Positions 50,321 through 63,730 of a stretch of DNA of 64,000 bases are shown here, piece after piece. This DNA comes from Eutrigla gurnardus. Its lineage: Eukaryota > Chordata > Actinopteri > Perciformes > Triglidae. Each line of letters starts with the position of its first letter. The first letter of the stretch is position 1. The notes below the pieces were generated by a model. It was not told where the DNA came from. It ran no database searches and saw only the letters and a program-made list of their open reading frames with translations. The position numbers were made by a program, and so were the translations under genes. The stretch is taken from NCBI GenBank assembly GCA_963514095.1, contig OY741266.1, positions 11,931,797 to 11,995,796 on the forward strand, given 5' to 3'.

Positions 50321-51223
50321 GCATCAGGTGCAATTTGTGAAAGGGCTGCTACAGCTAGAATGATAAATAGTTTAATATCCATATTATAATTATATTAAGT
50401 CCAAAATAAATCTTTTTTTAAAGTGCCTTCTATACTGGACTAATTTCTGCACAGCGTTTTCACACCTAGTTTTCAGTTTTATTTTACATTTGGTATGGAT
50501 GCACCTGGTCCAGGTTTATAAGCATTTATCGGCTTATAGTGCTGAGCGATGCAGTCAAAGTCCTCTATCCCAGTATAGGTCATTTCATATCTCTATAACA
50601 ATATCCCGATATCGCATTTCCACGTGGACCTTTTTCTGTATCCTATTCTGGGTTAAAGGAGCTTAAACAATGAAGAAGCCCCTGACTTGAAGGTTCCCAG
50701 TTGGAGTCCAGTTAATCTGAACTCAGCGGTAGTGTAAAGTGTGATATTCCTTCAAAATATTTCCCATTCGATTTTTCACAGAAATTTGAGACGACATAAT
50801 TGCGCGTCAGCATATCTCGATACGTGATTTTATCACAACACTTTTCCATTAAAAGTGAATAAATGATGGTCGCTCAGACCTATCTGCTTGCCGTATCCGT
50901 CCCTGCATAATGTTTACTGTGACTCACTTTACATGTATTCATTGTTTAACCAACGAAACTGATTCAGATTGTATTTCAGTCCGAGCTCTCATTAATAATG
51001 TGGAAACGAAGCTTGTGTGTTTGTGCGTGCGGAGCGGGAAACACCTGTTCCACACATCCCCCACCAGACGAGTGATACATCCCCTGTTCCTGTTGTTCTT
51101 TCTTTTCACTCATTGTTAGCAGTGAAATAAGGACAAAATGCAGCCCTGGTGTCACAGAATTAGATTTCATAGCGAAGCTTTCAGAGTCATATGAGAGTCG
51201 AGGAAGGAAAAGCATGCAGGGCG

Positions 51224-51226
<3 letters not shown>

Positions 51227-51268
<42 letters not shown>
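51227..51268. repeat. (CA)n microsatellite
   Basis: A pure array of about 21 units. Confidence 0.95.
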
Positions 51269-51269
<1 letters not shown>

Positions 51270-53280
51270 GACAGGAAGTGCATTTCAAAGGGACACACAC
51301 ACTCACCATGTTCACACACTGAGGTTGTGTCATTGAATACAGGATAAGGATACACACATGTGTGAGCTTTGAGCTAAAACAATAAACTCAAACCAGAAAG
51401 AACATTAATTAACCACATTGACAAAAGCCTCCGTAAAAACCTATTCAAACAAAATGCAGGAAATTCCAAACTCGTGAGTCTTTTAATAAACGGATTTTCT
51501 TGTCCCACACATGTCCTTGCACATTTCTTGTCATATTATTCTAAAGTGGCAGGATAGTGGAGTGAAATGACCTTGGCCATTCAATAGATAACTAACTACG
51601 TAGCAAACCTTCTGCCAAACCACACAGAGGGGGAGAGAAAGGGGGGGAGAGAGAGCACCCTCATTCACATCACTCTGAGCCACTTCAATCAATTAAGAGC
51701 ATCCCACATGAAAACATGGCCTCAGGGGGTTTATACAGCAAAGATGCAACATATTTCTCCTCCCATTGAGGGGAAAAAACCCTGGGATACTCTGACTAGC
51801 TGTCAATACCCGAGAACTGCAGTCCCTCCTCCGTCGCCAATAAACTGAATGTGCAATTCATCAGCCTAACTCTAGGAGACAGTATTTCTAATTAAAAAGG
51901 AACTCGTAAACTCACCATTTTACAGGCCCAGCTCAGCTTGTAAATGCACTGTAAATAAGTTGTAGTGAGTGGCTTCGCGGGCAAATGAAGGACCGGATTT
52001 GTGGTTTTTAAGTCCTGTTGATGCGTTCGAGGAACAGCGGGCCGATTGCAGTTCATTTGAAGTTTCACTTTTATTCTCCCAGCAGCACACATTTCTATTC
52101 GATTTACTCTACTTTGTTTTATTCTGCTGTCACTTTCGCCGTCTGTATTCTTGCCGAAGCTCGCTGGGTCATATCTGATTGGATTAGCAGTTTGAGAGGA
52201 CACATTTGTTGGGCCAATTAGAGCACTCCCGGGCGCAGATGGAACCCTGAGACCTCCGGGGAGAACGCTAGGTCATATTTGGAGTCCATAAAAAAAAAAA
52301 AAGCATCATGCATACTGTAGAGTCTGCAAAAACAAAACACCAGGTGTATGTATATATCTGCGTGACTATCCCCCAGGTCTAAATGAGCTGCAACAACCCG
52401 AGTTCAATATCTCTAAAATTATCACAGCGTGAGACGCTGCGTCTTCAAACTTGCACACGTTTTCTTACCTTTTAAAGTGTAGTTTGCTTCGTCGGAGTGA
52501 AATGGAACCCCCCCCAGAGAATCACATCTCAATGGCAGCTGGACGTCCTGGTCCTGGAGAGGCAGAGAGAGACGGGGGAGACGGTGCAAGGAGGGAGAGA
52601 TAGGAAGGCAAACAGAGGGAGACAGAAACACAGAGGGGAGGGGTTATTCAGTGAACTGAAATCCCTGTCATATTTCACAATAGAGAGACACATAGCTGTA
52701 ATATGGAGTGAATGTGGGGTGCGGTGTGAATAATGGGCCCCTCCGCATTGACGTGAACAGCCAGGAGCCACTCCGGCGCGAGAACGAGGCGGTTCACGAG
52801 CCACTTCCCCTCGCGATTGCTTGTATTTGTGGATGCTCGTGCCTGTGCGCTCAGCCTCGTAATGACCTCCTAAGTGTTGGGGTATCAAAGTCTATAATGG
52901 TCCGTCTCTGTGATCGCTGACAGTTTACAGCTAAAAAGCTCTCTTGTGCCGTGGTGACGGGTTTATATGGGTGGCATCTCACTGCCAAATGCCAGAGACA
53001 CTTTTCAGAGAGGGGGAATCGTAAGCTCTGTTACTAGAATGCAGAGTCTCAGTTGTTCACCGGGTTATTCTTTTTTATTATATTTTTTCTGTCTGTCCCT
53101 ATCTCCCTCTGCATCATTTCTTTTTTTCTCATAATATTTTCCTTCCTTTTTTGGAGACAACCTTTCTCTCTCTCCAGCTCTCACTTCACTCCCACCCTCC
53201 TCCCCCACTTACTTCTTTTGAGGGTAAACTTTGCGGCATCATCCCACCAGGGTCAGTTTGTGTGTGTGTAACTGACATCA

Positions 53281-53283
<3 letters not shown>

Positions 53284-53354
<71 letters not shown>
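53284..53354. repeat. (GT)n microsatellite, about 35 units
   Basis: A long uninterrupted GT array. Confidence 0.96.
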
Positions 53355-53356
<2 letters not shown>

Positions 53357-56300
53357 GGTGTGTGTGCGCTCCTCTTGGCATGCAAACTGTAGTTTTGCTG
53401 TTTACTGATGGGGCCGAGGAAACGGCATCTATCTGTTTGGCCTTGAATTATCTCTCCCAGAGTCTTTGTCTGCGAGCCTTGCAAGATTTTTTTTTTATAG
53501 GCACACAAAAATGAGTGCATCAACATACTGGAACACACACACACACACACACACCCAGAGTGTCTGCCTGGACCTCTGTAGAACGCTCAGCCAGGGTTGT
53601 GCTGTAATTGGGTCTATTAGCCAGTGCAGGAGCAATGTCTATATGGTCGGATGGGCAGAGGCTGCAACAAAGGATGGATTCTCTGTACATGCACGTCTTT
53701 GCATGTATTCATATGCACAGCATGGGGACGGGGGTACACCCCCGGCGTAATGTGTACATGCGAGCGTTACAATGCAGGAGAATTGCCAGAGGCAACAGAG
53801 CGTTGGCGAGAAATAATTTGGGACGCAAAGCTCTGCCACCTTTGCAGCAGCGTCATTCACGCTTGCTTCGGTATCCATTATTCACACGGAGCTGGTCGAG
53901 GATGGGAGGATCAATGAACGAGGAATGGAGGAAGAGGGGTGGATAAGAAACGGGTTTGGATACACAGAACAGGTGGCGGAGGAAGTTTGTAATAGGAGCG
54001 GAACTAGGCGGGGAATGAGGTTTTTCATTAGGGCTCATTTACGCAAGGTGGGAAAAGGGGGAAAGGGAAGATTAAAGATGCAGCCATCGCAAAAGTCCAT
54101 GCATACATCAGCAGTGTACCATCGTTTTGTTCCATCACTGAAGAGGAACTCTTCATTAAATCCTAATTTGTTCTCTTCTCTGCCGTCTGAAGGCACAGAT
54201 CAACAGCGTTCCAGCGAACAGGCTGGTTCAGATTCGACCGAATGAAACAAGTGTTTTATTTTCACCCACAGACACACCAACCCGGCATCACTGGGAATAA
54301 TATTTGCAATCCTATTGCCAGTGATAACGGTCGGTGCCGGTGCAGGAGGCGGCGTGCCCTTCAGCGAGGTGGAAGTAAGGATGTTAAGGCGGGATGTGTA
54401 GCACGTAGAGGTGTGGAAACGTCTCGTGGGAAGAAGAAGTTTGCTTACATTTCAGTCTCTCTCCCTTCCTTTGATTCAAACATGCAGTCAGCTAACTCGT
54501 TGCTCTCGCTACCAATAAAAGGTTCAACAATGGTGGGCTGAAAAAAAAAGCCATGTTCTTTCTGGAGATCCAACAATTTAAGTACGAGTGGAAGTGCTAT
54601 GAATAAAGCCTGCTAGCCGCTAGGCTAATTCATGCAGTGAAAAGTGCCTTATTGTTGTAGATCACGGCACATTAAACACGCACCGCAGAAGGATTAATGT
54701 TGTCTTTTTGTAATGTTTATGTCCTGAGCTGACTCTCACACATACTTGTATTGACAATATGCCGTTTTTTTTTTATATCCCACACCGTTGTAGAGCTTTT
54801 TTGAGAGCACTTTCTTCATAAAAAGGGAGTTCAGGTTTATCGGACTGCTTGTATTGATTGATGAGCGGTAGTATAGCAAATCCAGGATGCGATACATCAA
54901 GAATCAGTGTGCATTTGAATCGTTGGCAGATGAGTAAGCGACACCTCTAGTAGCATGAATCCTTTTTAACCGTAGCACACTCTTTCCCTAACTGTATTTT
55001 GGTTACCTAATCATAAGCACAAACATCTCATAGTGCATCAATATTCTTGCTCTGATGCCGGAATTGAAAGAGGCTCGAAGGACACGGCTCTTCCTCTAAA
55101 TGCCTTTTTTTGTTAGCTGCTTTTTTTGCTGACCATGTCAACATTGGAATAATGTCTTCATTGATATCCGATAGTTAAATTTCTCTGTTACAGTAGGTTC
55201 TTTAGCAGCTATAGCTGAATATGTTCTATTTAGAGCAAGGTTACAATTTAACACACTAACACAGAGACATTCAGATGGGAAAATGCTTCCAGCTTCCACT
55301 ACTGTAAGAGGGAAGGGGGGCGATGGGATTTTTTGGACGCCGAGTAGCCGCTCTGAACAATGGATGGACATGATGCGTTTTTTTTTATTGTTTTTTGTTT
55401 TGTTTCTGGGCACAATGTATGCCTCAAAAAAAAAAAAAGCATTTAAATACATTCAACGTGATAGATGCCCAGCATTTTCTCACGGTAAAACAATGGTGTT
55501 TGCTATTACGAGAGGCAGCGGTTGTATTGATGTCACCCCCATTACTCACGAGCCGGCTGTATGTAATTAGGATGACACCACAGTATGCTTTTATGATGCG
55601 TTTTCATGTATAACCCTTTGTAATTACGCTTCAAACAACAGATTGCGCCATAACAGACCAGAAATTGCGTTGATGCCCGTTGGTGGAGATTTATGACGCT
55701 TCCGAATGCAGCAGCGCAACGCCTTCCTTCTTTCGAGGGTGGAGTCGCCTATACGCTAAAAACCACAATTCTCCCCCTCGGATTTTGACAGATTGGATAT
55801 AAGCATGAAGAATATGGAGCAATACTGTAGGTGGTCTGCCCAGGCGTAAAATTAAAGACTCTTGTCTATGTGCCCCACATAAATCTTTGAAAGAGAGCGG
55901 GAAAAGAAATACAGAGCGAGTGAGAGAGGCGGTGGGGGAGGGGGGAGAGATGGTGAAACAAAAAAAACAAAAAAACAGCTGGATTTGTCCGGTGATTGTG
56001 AACCGTTGAACTGTAATCAGCTGTACTCAACCCTGGACAATGAGAGGCTTCAATCCACACACACACTGAAAAAAGGCACACACCAGCATATATCATTCTA
56101 GTAATTGCCTTACATGGGTTTTACACAAAGATTGGTTTTAAAATACCAAATATCATTTATCAAAGGCTCGCTTCGACACACACCCTCCCTCCGCAATAAA
56201 GGTCCTCGCCCCATTCGCTCTCATCTTGATGCATGTGATAGGATACCGTCTCATCTATCAGGCGCCGCGCCGACTGAGCCGGAGCCAATCAGGGGCTTCA

Positions 56301-58016
56301 GGACGCACGTAAGCATGGGCGCAGGAGAGGAGGGATGCCATTTCTTCCATGGTTAGAAAACAGACACGTGCTCGCTGTAAGTTATTGCGCTCCCTCGCAA
56401 AATAAAAGCCACAACGAAAAAAAAACAAAACAGAGGTGGTAAAATAGTTTTATTGCAAAATGTGAGAGATACGTCAGGGACAAATTGACGGGTGCTGATA
56501 CGCGCCAAAGGGCCATGGCTGCTTCTTTTTTTTATTATTATCTCAAGTTGGAACATCCTCTGCAGAAGCCGAAGCACACGACTTGTTTTGAATCCGCCAA
56601 CCACACAGAGTTATTCACCGGCCGCTCAAAAGGCGGTTTAACCTCAGGCAGGGCACTGAGGTGCTACGTTTACACTTCAAACAAGGCTAGTCGGCCTCCA
56701 TCACGTTATCACGACCATCACGACCACATCTGAGAATATCTTTGTTCCGTCGAGCATAACCATCTAGTCGCCCCCTCGCCCTCCTCCAGCCTATCACGCT
56801 GCACCATCGACTAAGCTCCGGATCAATACTCTCTGGCACATATTCTCACTCTCAAAGACTTGGAATGAAAACGTCGTTCACGATATCGCTCAACATCACA
56901 GCTGTGCCACAGAACAGGCGCAATAAAATGACAGTATTATTTTTTTAAATGAACCGTCGACCGGTCGCATCAAAGCGCTTCCAGTCGGCTCCTTCAGGCT
57001 GGTTTATGCTGAAAGGAAGCAGATGAACAGGGAGTGGAAGATGTATGTAATGCAGTTAAAGTAAAAGCCCAGTAAGCAGGAAATTTAAGAGGAGCCTGGG
57101 GATGATGGTATTACAGCAGACACTGATTGTGGGCAATCTGCTGAAGAAGGGAAAGATATGGAAAATATCGCTGGATATGGTGGATGTTAGAGGCGCAACG
57201 GAAACATGGCAACAAATGGACAATCTGGAAAGGATCTGGTGTTTGGTGGCGTAAACTGAAAATCCGATGTCATTGCAATGAAAAGCAGAATTCCCCTTCC
57301 ATTGTCTCAGGCGCTGAAGTCCAGCGACCCTCGTCCTTTCATTCGCAACGTCGAATCCGCCCCACAAACAATACAGTATTTCTTTTTCCAAATCTGGCTG
57401 CGGTTACCATTGATAAGAAACACAGCGTTATACTGGGAGATTTATGCCTCCAGCCCTGTGATGACCTCATTGTTCATCGCCCCATAATTCAAATCTGCTC
57501 CGCTGTGTTGCATCACATTGTGTATGACTCATTTCCAAGTACCCCCACTCTGTAAACAAGCGAGGCCTCCTCAGCACGCCACAGTCAACCGCACAAGCAC
57601 CGCGGCAAAGAATTTCCCCATCAATACTGTGGCGACTGACTTTAAGACTTGAATATGCACCACACACACACACACACGCACACACACACTCTTGCACGCA
57701 GCAGAACGCTGTTTAAATGGCCTGAACCGGGAAGAGGAGGGGAGGGGGTGAGTGCTATTGTAAATGATTTCCTGCGGAGACCAAAATAATCGGCAGACCT
57801 TGGAGTGAGCTTCTTACAATCACTCTGGCCTTGTACGCTGATTCTCCATTCAGCTCCCTAATGGCACTGTGTGTCACTAAATATACAGCTGCAGGCAGCG
57901 TCTATGTGTGGCTCTCTCTTTGGGCGTGTGAGCATATACGTGTATGTGCTAACGCGCCAGGGAGAGAGACTGCTGGTAACTGATGTGTGTTTCGAGTATC
58001 TGTGGGAAGAAATGCA

Positions 58017-58018
<2 letters not shown>

Positions 58019-58073
<55 letters not shown>
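58019..58073. repeat. (GT)n microsatellite
   Basis: A pure array of about 27 units. Confidence 0.95.
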
Positions 58074-58074
<1 letters not shown>

Positions 58075-59709
58075 TCCTATTGAGTGGTGACAGCTTTGAG
58101 GGTGGCGCAGGGAGGTGAAGGACGCAGCGGAGACGCGTGGACAGGAGATGAGTTGACTGATAGAATAAGTGTTTTTCTTTGTGAGAGATGGATAACAACT
58201 ACTGAGGAGGGATGGGACCGCCATCGTTTGGGATAATCATAAATATCCTCACAAGTGACTTGAAAAAGCTGTCTAGCTCACTAGCATGATAAAGAAGTGA
58301 AAAAGAAAGCCTTTTGAATAAATAAGGATAGAAAAATACATTTAAAAATGTATTTAGCTTTTATTTATGCAGTGAGGCCTTATGATTCATGATCATGTTA
58401 TTTAAGATTATTCACTATCGCTAAAAAAGTTTGTGTTTCTTAACTAAATATAAAGTCATACCAGTACGTTTCAGTGCCATTTTAAGAGTTTTAAGCACAT
58501 TTTGATGAATATTATCTTGAATCGCAATTGTTTAGACAGGATAATCGCTACGTCTGAGTGTCTGAGAGGTTTTCAAAGAACAATGGGCTAGCCAAGATAG
58601 AAAGCAGCTGCTTTTAAGTCCAGAGACAAACAGAAAGAATACACCTTTTCGTTTTTTTTAATTGTATTTCACAACTTTCACAACAAAGTTATGGTAAACT
58701 GTGCACAGCGTGGTTTGAGTCAAAATTAGATTGGCAGGCTAAGATGAACAGTTTAAAAAATCAATAGCGTTACAGGCAGCCATCTTTCTCACGTTTGTCA
58801 CCAAGAGTAATTGTATAAAGAAACGACACAGATGTACCCGTCCACAGCCTCCACACTCCGGGAGGTCCCGGAGCACACAGGCACTGCAGCACGGCACAAT
58901 AATGATCTTCACTTTATTTAACCCGCTTCAACAGTGTATTACGAGCTATTTTGCAACCAATAAAGCCACAATAAACAAAAGTCAATTATGACATAACGAT
59001 GGACATGAAATATTCAGGGCTGCCAAAGAACCAACGGGTCAGCTGGTCAAAGCAGAACAAATAAATGTCTCTTTAAAAATAAAAAAAACAAACATCATTG
59101 TGAGACGTGACATTGATTTTACCTGGGATTGTTCACTCCAAAGGAATGGAAAGAAGATTGTGAAGAACAAACTATCAGCGTGTGTCTTTATTGTTACAGT
59201 GAGACATTCATTATATTCAGTATCGGTTCTCTTTGGGGATTTTTATGGTAGCAAAGTAGCGAGAAATACAAAGTGGGGAAGAGCCAAAAACATCATTGCA
59301 TTGGCACAATTAAGATAAACGGCTGGCAGTTTGGGAATTAATTTACGCCGATTGATTTCTCGATATTTTTTATGTGAGATGGATCACGACCTGAGGTCCT
59401 TGGGCTTCTTTAATTTGGCTGTTACAAAGCACAGCTTAAAAGCAGGATGCAGTCCAACCCTTTCTCCTTGTTTAACGCCTCTGCTGTCGCTATTGGACTT
59501 ATCATAACAAAACCTCTTATTGTTATAAACATGTCCATCACTGTTTCCTAAAGTCCAATGGGGCATCTTTCTTGTCCGAACTCCAAAACCCAAATATATT
59601 TGATTTACTATCAAATGGACAAAAGCAGCATATCTTTTCTTTTTTTGCTTGAAGAAAACTCAATGAATCGCTGTATTAATTAATTCATGTAGTGCTGATA
59701 CATTTTCTG

Positions 59710-59895
59710 TCAATCGGCTCATCTTCATAGCCGAGTGTTTGCAGCTCATGCCACGTTGCCACAACGTCTTGGGTTCGGTTCCAGCTTTGAGACCTGGGTC
59801 ATACTGTCATCCCGCTCTCTCTCCCCCATTTCCAGTCTCTGTCTCTAAAACTGTCATAAAGGCAAACACTGCGAAAAATATATATATATTTTAAA
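59710..59895 (+). mobile_element. tRNA-derived SINE, plus orientation
   Basis: The A-box region is degraded, but the B box GGGTTCGGTTCC is clear at about 59771. It is followed by the TGTCATCCCGCTCTCTCTCC...CATTTCC...GTCTCT body and a TAAAGGCAAA tail ending in A/TA-rich sequence, the layout of an abundant teleost SINE. Confidence 0.72.
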
Positions 59896-61748
59896 GGAGA
59901 TCACGCCTTTTCAAGGAACCATTTCAAGGTTCATACTCCTATTTTGGATTCTACTAGAACAAGTTATGTGGTTTAATGTTCAAAAAACTCTGTCTGAAAA
60001 AACCTGTATTCACCCTTTTGTCTGAAACGTTTTAGCGCGTTTCAGCAGAATTGGGTTGCTAGGCAACAGCTCTATGTCATTGACATACACTGCCGACTAG
60101 AAATAAGCATTCAGAATGTTAATGGTCTCTATATTGTATAGTTATAGCTTCACAACTGTACAGGAGTCCTAACACACTTAGACCTGCTTTATAATTTCAA
60201 AGAAAGACGTGAAAATCTCACTTTTTACAATATTGGACCTTTAAAAAACTGTCAATCCGCGATTCTGTCTAATCCCAGTTTCAGCTTTAATCGTTATTAT
60301 TTAATCCCATGCTAGTTTGTTACAGCGGACACTTTAGAAACATTGCTTCAGCACCGTTGCTGATATAGCACCACGGCGCTGCTTGCGTTGTTTAACGGCA
60401 TGATTACAACTACGGCTAAACAATGCAATGATCATTGAGCAGGATTACAACACGCGTGGCTTTCAGCGACACACACAAACAGCCCAGTTAACAAACGGCT
60501 GCGAGCTGCCAGCCCCAACATACAGACAGATAATAGGCCGTGGTGGTTGGAGCAGAAAGCCTTCCAACGGTTCCATATTTAGGCAGAGTAAGACATCTAT
60601 CTCTGGAGGGCTATTCTAGTCTAGGCTAGGGGAGCAATGAGTCAGTGAATGCCCTGAGATCTGACAGCCGGTCGTCTGCTGCTGGTCTTCCCACTTTCCT
60701 CAGCATACATCTAATCAGGTAGCAAAGTAACTGTGCAGTCCTCTCGCACGCTCCGAACCTCTGATGGACTTGAATGACATCGCAGGCGAAAGCTTCACAC
60801 ATTAGTGGAGGTGAACTGAGCCGGGCGATGGTGGAAAAAAATGCAGAGAGCCAGAGTTATTCTAATGCGGGAAGGGAAGGAGGAAGGATGAGTTAACACA
60901 TGACCGAGTACTTTAGGTGGACGAGGAAGATGGCCGAGGATCTGCCCTCATTATTTCAATACGGGAGAGAGATGTCATCCAGCGCTGGGGAAAGGGGGGC
61001 TTCTGAATGAGGTTAAACTCGGCACACAAAGTGGGGTTGGAGGCGAAGGAATGCCAAATCGCCGTCGCATTAGGAAGCGGCGCGGACGAGATTCAGCCGC
61101 TCCTGCTTCCACTTGGAACTTGGTGTTGTTATCGTCGCAGCTTTAAGATTTGTTTTGGCTTTTCCTCGCAGATTAAGCCGCGAGAGTGACAATTTATTTA
61201 TGCAGGAAGGTCGGTCGTCTCTGCGAGCACAATAAACACCACCCTCTGTTTATCTACAAGGCTCTCTGACACACAGACCCTTGCCTCGCTGTGCATAATT
61301 TACCTAAATAGACGACTGGATCCCGGAAACCGCAAATTCTTTGGGTAAAACGCTCACTACACTGGTTCTAAGGGGATCCACTAAACAGAATTAATTGCAC
61401 GCGTGTTGAAGTTGGACTCTCTAATAACCCTTGACGGTTGAAATAGAGACTCCAGCAACAGTTGCACATGTTCCAAAACAGACTGTAAGCCTCACGTATA
61501 CCCGCGTGTCTGTTGTCCGTCTGCCAAGCTATATTTCCATTATCTCCGGCTTTGGATGTGCGATATTGTTTGTATATGATCCCTTATTTAAATCACCATT
61601 ACAGGGTTAGATATTGTTTTTGGAGCCACACAAATCCAAACCAATATCATCATAATATATGTGCTGCGTTAACGGCTCTAAACAAAGAAAAGTCAGCCTT
61701 CGGCCAATCAAGTGGAACAATCCGAATAAGCGTGACTGTCTACATTCA

Positions 61749-61774
61749 CCCCCCCCCCCCCCCCCCCCCCCCCC
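61749..61774. repeat. C26 homopolymer
   Basis: 26 consecutive C residues, that is, a G tract on the minus strand where the candidate adgrl3 leader intron runs. Confidence 0.95.
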
Positions 61775-63494
61775 AACGAGGAGGGGTGGTGGGGGGGCGT
61801 CTTTCTCCCGCATCCCAACAAGTGAAATGAATCAGTGACCTAATTAAAGGAGGACAGATAGACCTGCTGTCAGCAGAATGCTCACTTGCCGCTGTTGCAC
61901 ATCATACAGCTTCAGGTGCTTTTGGGAGCGTCAGCAGGCGTGCGGGTGTCATCGCCCAACGTGACCCGGGATGCTCTTTGACACACCTTGCGTTGGTGCT
62001 CTGATGTCTGACAGACATCCTGTGGCTCCCCAGGGAATGAGGCTTTACCTCAGCCTGTCAGGAAAGTCAAACCGTAAACATCCACTGCAGCAGATGTACG
62101 TTTAGGACGGGAAACACACGAGTGTTATTGAGGGAGCAATTTTCCACAGTTAAAAACAGATAAACATGTCAGACACATCCAACCACCAACTGCAGGGATT
62201 GGGCGGCAAAATATGAGCTTTTTTGGGGGGGATGCTACATCTCAAACAGTTTATCGTTGGTGGAAACCACTCGGACACATGTGCACTGATAACAGACGAC
62301 TGGGTGACATGCATCTCATTCACAAACAGAATCATCTCCTCAGAGACACTTTTAACTGATGCCGCCAAAACCGGCAGGGAAAGTGAATCCATGCCAAACG
62401 TGCCTATAACCTGACCGTCCCCCCACCTGAGGGGGGAGTCACTCCTCTCACCTGCAGGCTGACCGATGAGTGGACCACTCCAACCCAAAGCGCCTGCAGC
62501 CGCCCTTTATGTCACACTGAACACACAGTATATGTCACTGTTTTTGGATGCTGAGAGCAGAAACACACACTGCACAGTCCAAAAGCGCACAACTGATTTC
62601 CACATCTGTGCTTTTTATCTGTGAGGCAAAAAGAAGATGAATTAATCATCGGCATGGAGGCACAAAACAATCAGGGAGCCTGCTGATTACACAGCATGGC
62701 CACACGGATCCCTCGCAAGGTGCTGGGTCAAGATCGAAGAACCTATAGTGCAACCTTCAGTGGATCTCAGTGGCTCATCAAGGTCATAGCGAGCCACCTC
62801 TCTCCTGTAAATAAGAGCCATATCGCTCTCACTCGCGAATGCGCATGATTGACGTATCCCGGGGCTGCACCGGCCTGCCGGATACTCCTTTTCTTCCAGA
62901 GTAGCTGGGTTTTTTTTTTACTCCGGATTTCAGACTGCGGCGGACGCGACACAACACGGCAGCCCGCACAACGAGCCCGCTGCATTCCAACACAGCCGGA
63001 GCAAACGGCAGGAGCAGGTGAACACTTTGCATCTGTCATCCGTCACGGCGAAGCGTGTGATTTTTTCAGTCTTTTTTCCCATCGCGCCCTGCAGTGAGGC
63101 AGAAGCACGCGGCCGCAGAATAATAATTATGTGTACAACCCCTGGCCGTTAAATGCGATCGCATTGATTATTTTGCCGGAGAGGCATCATCAACGATCGA
63201 TCGGCATTAGCGACACCTCGCAGCCGAGCGACGCCCATCCAAGCCACAAGTCGCCGGACCCTCCATCCGTGCAAAACACGCCAAATCTCCTCCATCGCAT
63301 CCACTTCCGCGGCCCCCTTAAGTACAAGCATCGCAGGCCACATTCCCATGGGCATCCGTGAGAACCGGAGTCAGCGCTGCCCGGAGCGGGTCAGCGGCGG
63401 GTTGACGCGCATAGCCGAGCGGTTCTCACCGGCGACGTCTGCAACAACAACACAAAGCCATCATTCGTGCAGGAATAAAGAGTGGGATCCTTAC

Positions 63495-63666
63495 CGTGTC
63501 ACCAGTCGCAGCGGTATAGGCGCATATATACACACACATCCAGCGCACGCAGGAGTCCTCCAGACGGTCCCCCACAACGGGGATCTCGGATGGAAATATA
63601 TCTTCCCAGTCGATAAATGAATTACACTGATTGGCGCCTCGACTCCGGGTCTGTGGTCAATTCTTG
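63495..63666 (-). other. adgrl3: candidate second 5'-UTR exon of adgrl3
   Basis: This 172-nt segment is bounded on the minus strand by a very strong acceptor (a long T/CT tract ending GCGGCAG, edge 63666) and a good donor (GACACG|GTAAGG, edge 63495). The intron separating it from the segment above would be only 64 bp, which is short even for fish. It could be an alternative first exon rather than a spliced second exon. From 63495 the transcript could jump about 30.5 kb to the acceptor at 32962. This is inference from splice-site quality only. Confidence 0.33.
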
Positions 63667-63730
63667 CTGCCGCAAAAAAAAAGAAAAAAAAAAAGAGAGA
63701 GAAAAATACCCCGACGCGGATAAATCTTAC

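Larger units (their letters stand above)
32963..63494 (-). other. adgrl3: probable long 5'-UTR intron of adgrl3
   Basis: No coding exon was recognised over about 30 kb on either strand; the long reading frames are microsatellite-driven. It contains two minus-strand SINEs (33.36-33.69 and 34.55-34.73 kb), G tracts (35.64, 44.78 kb) and a C tract (61.75 kb). It also has many GT arrays, a possible hAT-like fragment (39.13-39.75 kb), a small MITE-like repeat (49.08-49.40 kb) and a tRNA-derived SINE (59.71-59.89 kb). A GC-richer patch at 41.62-42.05 kb could be an alternative leader exon. Calling the whole stretch intron depends on the promoter really lying near 63.5-64 kb. Confidence 0.5.

Noticed and set aside
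49740..50363. 207-codon plus-strand open frame
   Set aside because: Mostly Cys-Val repeats from GT arrays; composition is that of a microsatellite, not a protein.
52422..52888. Overlapping minus-strand frames rich in Ser/Pro/Leu
   Set aside because: They arise from purine-rich plus-strand sequence (gagaga type) and carry no domain.
59710..59895. tRNA gene suggested by a clear B box
   Set aside because: The A box is degraded and the downstream body is that of a known type of fish SINE.
62150..62488. 112-codon minus-strand frame close to the candidate promoter
   Set aside because: No family signature, no signal peptide, no convincing splice context.
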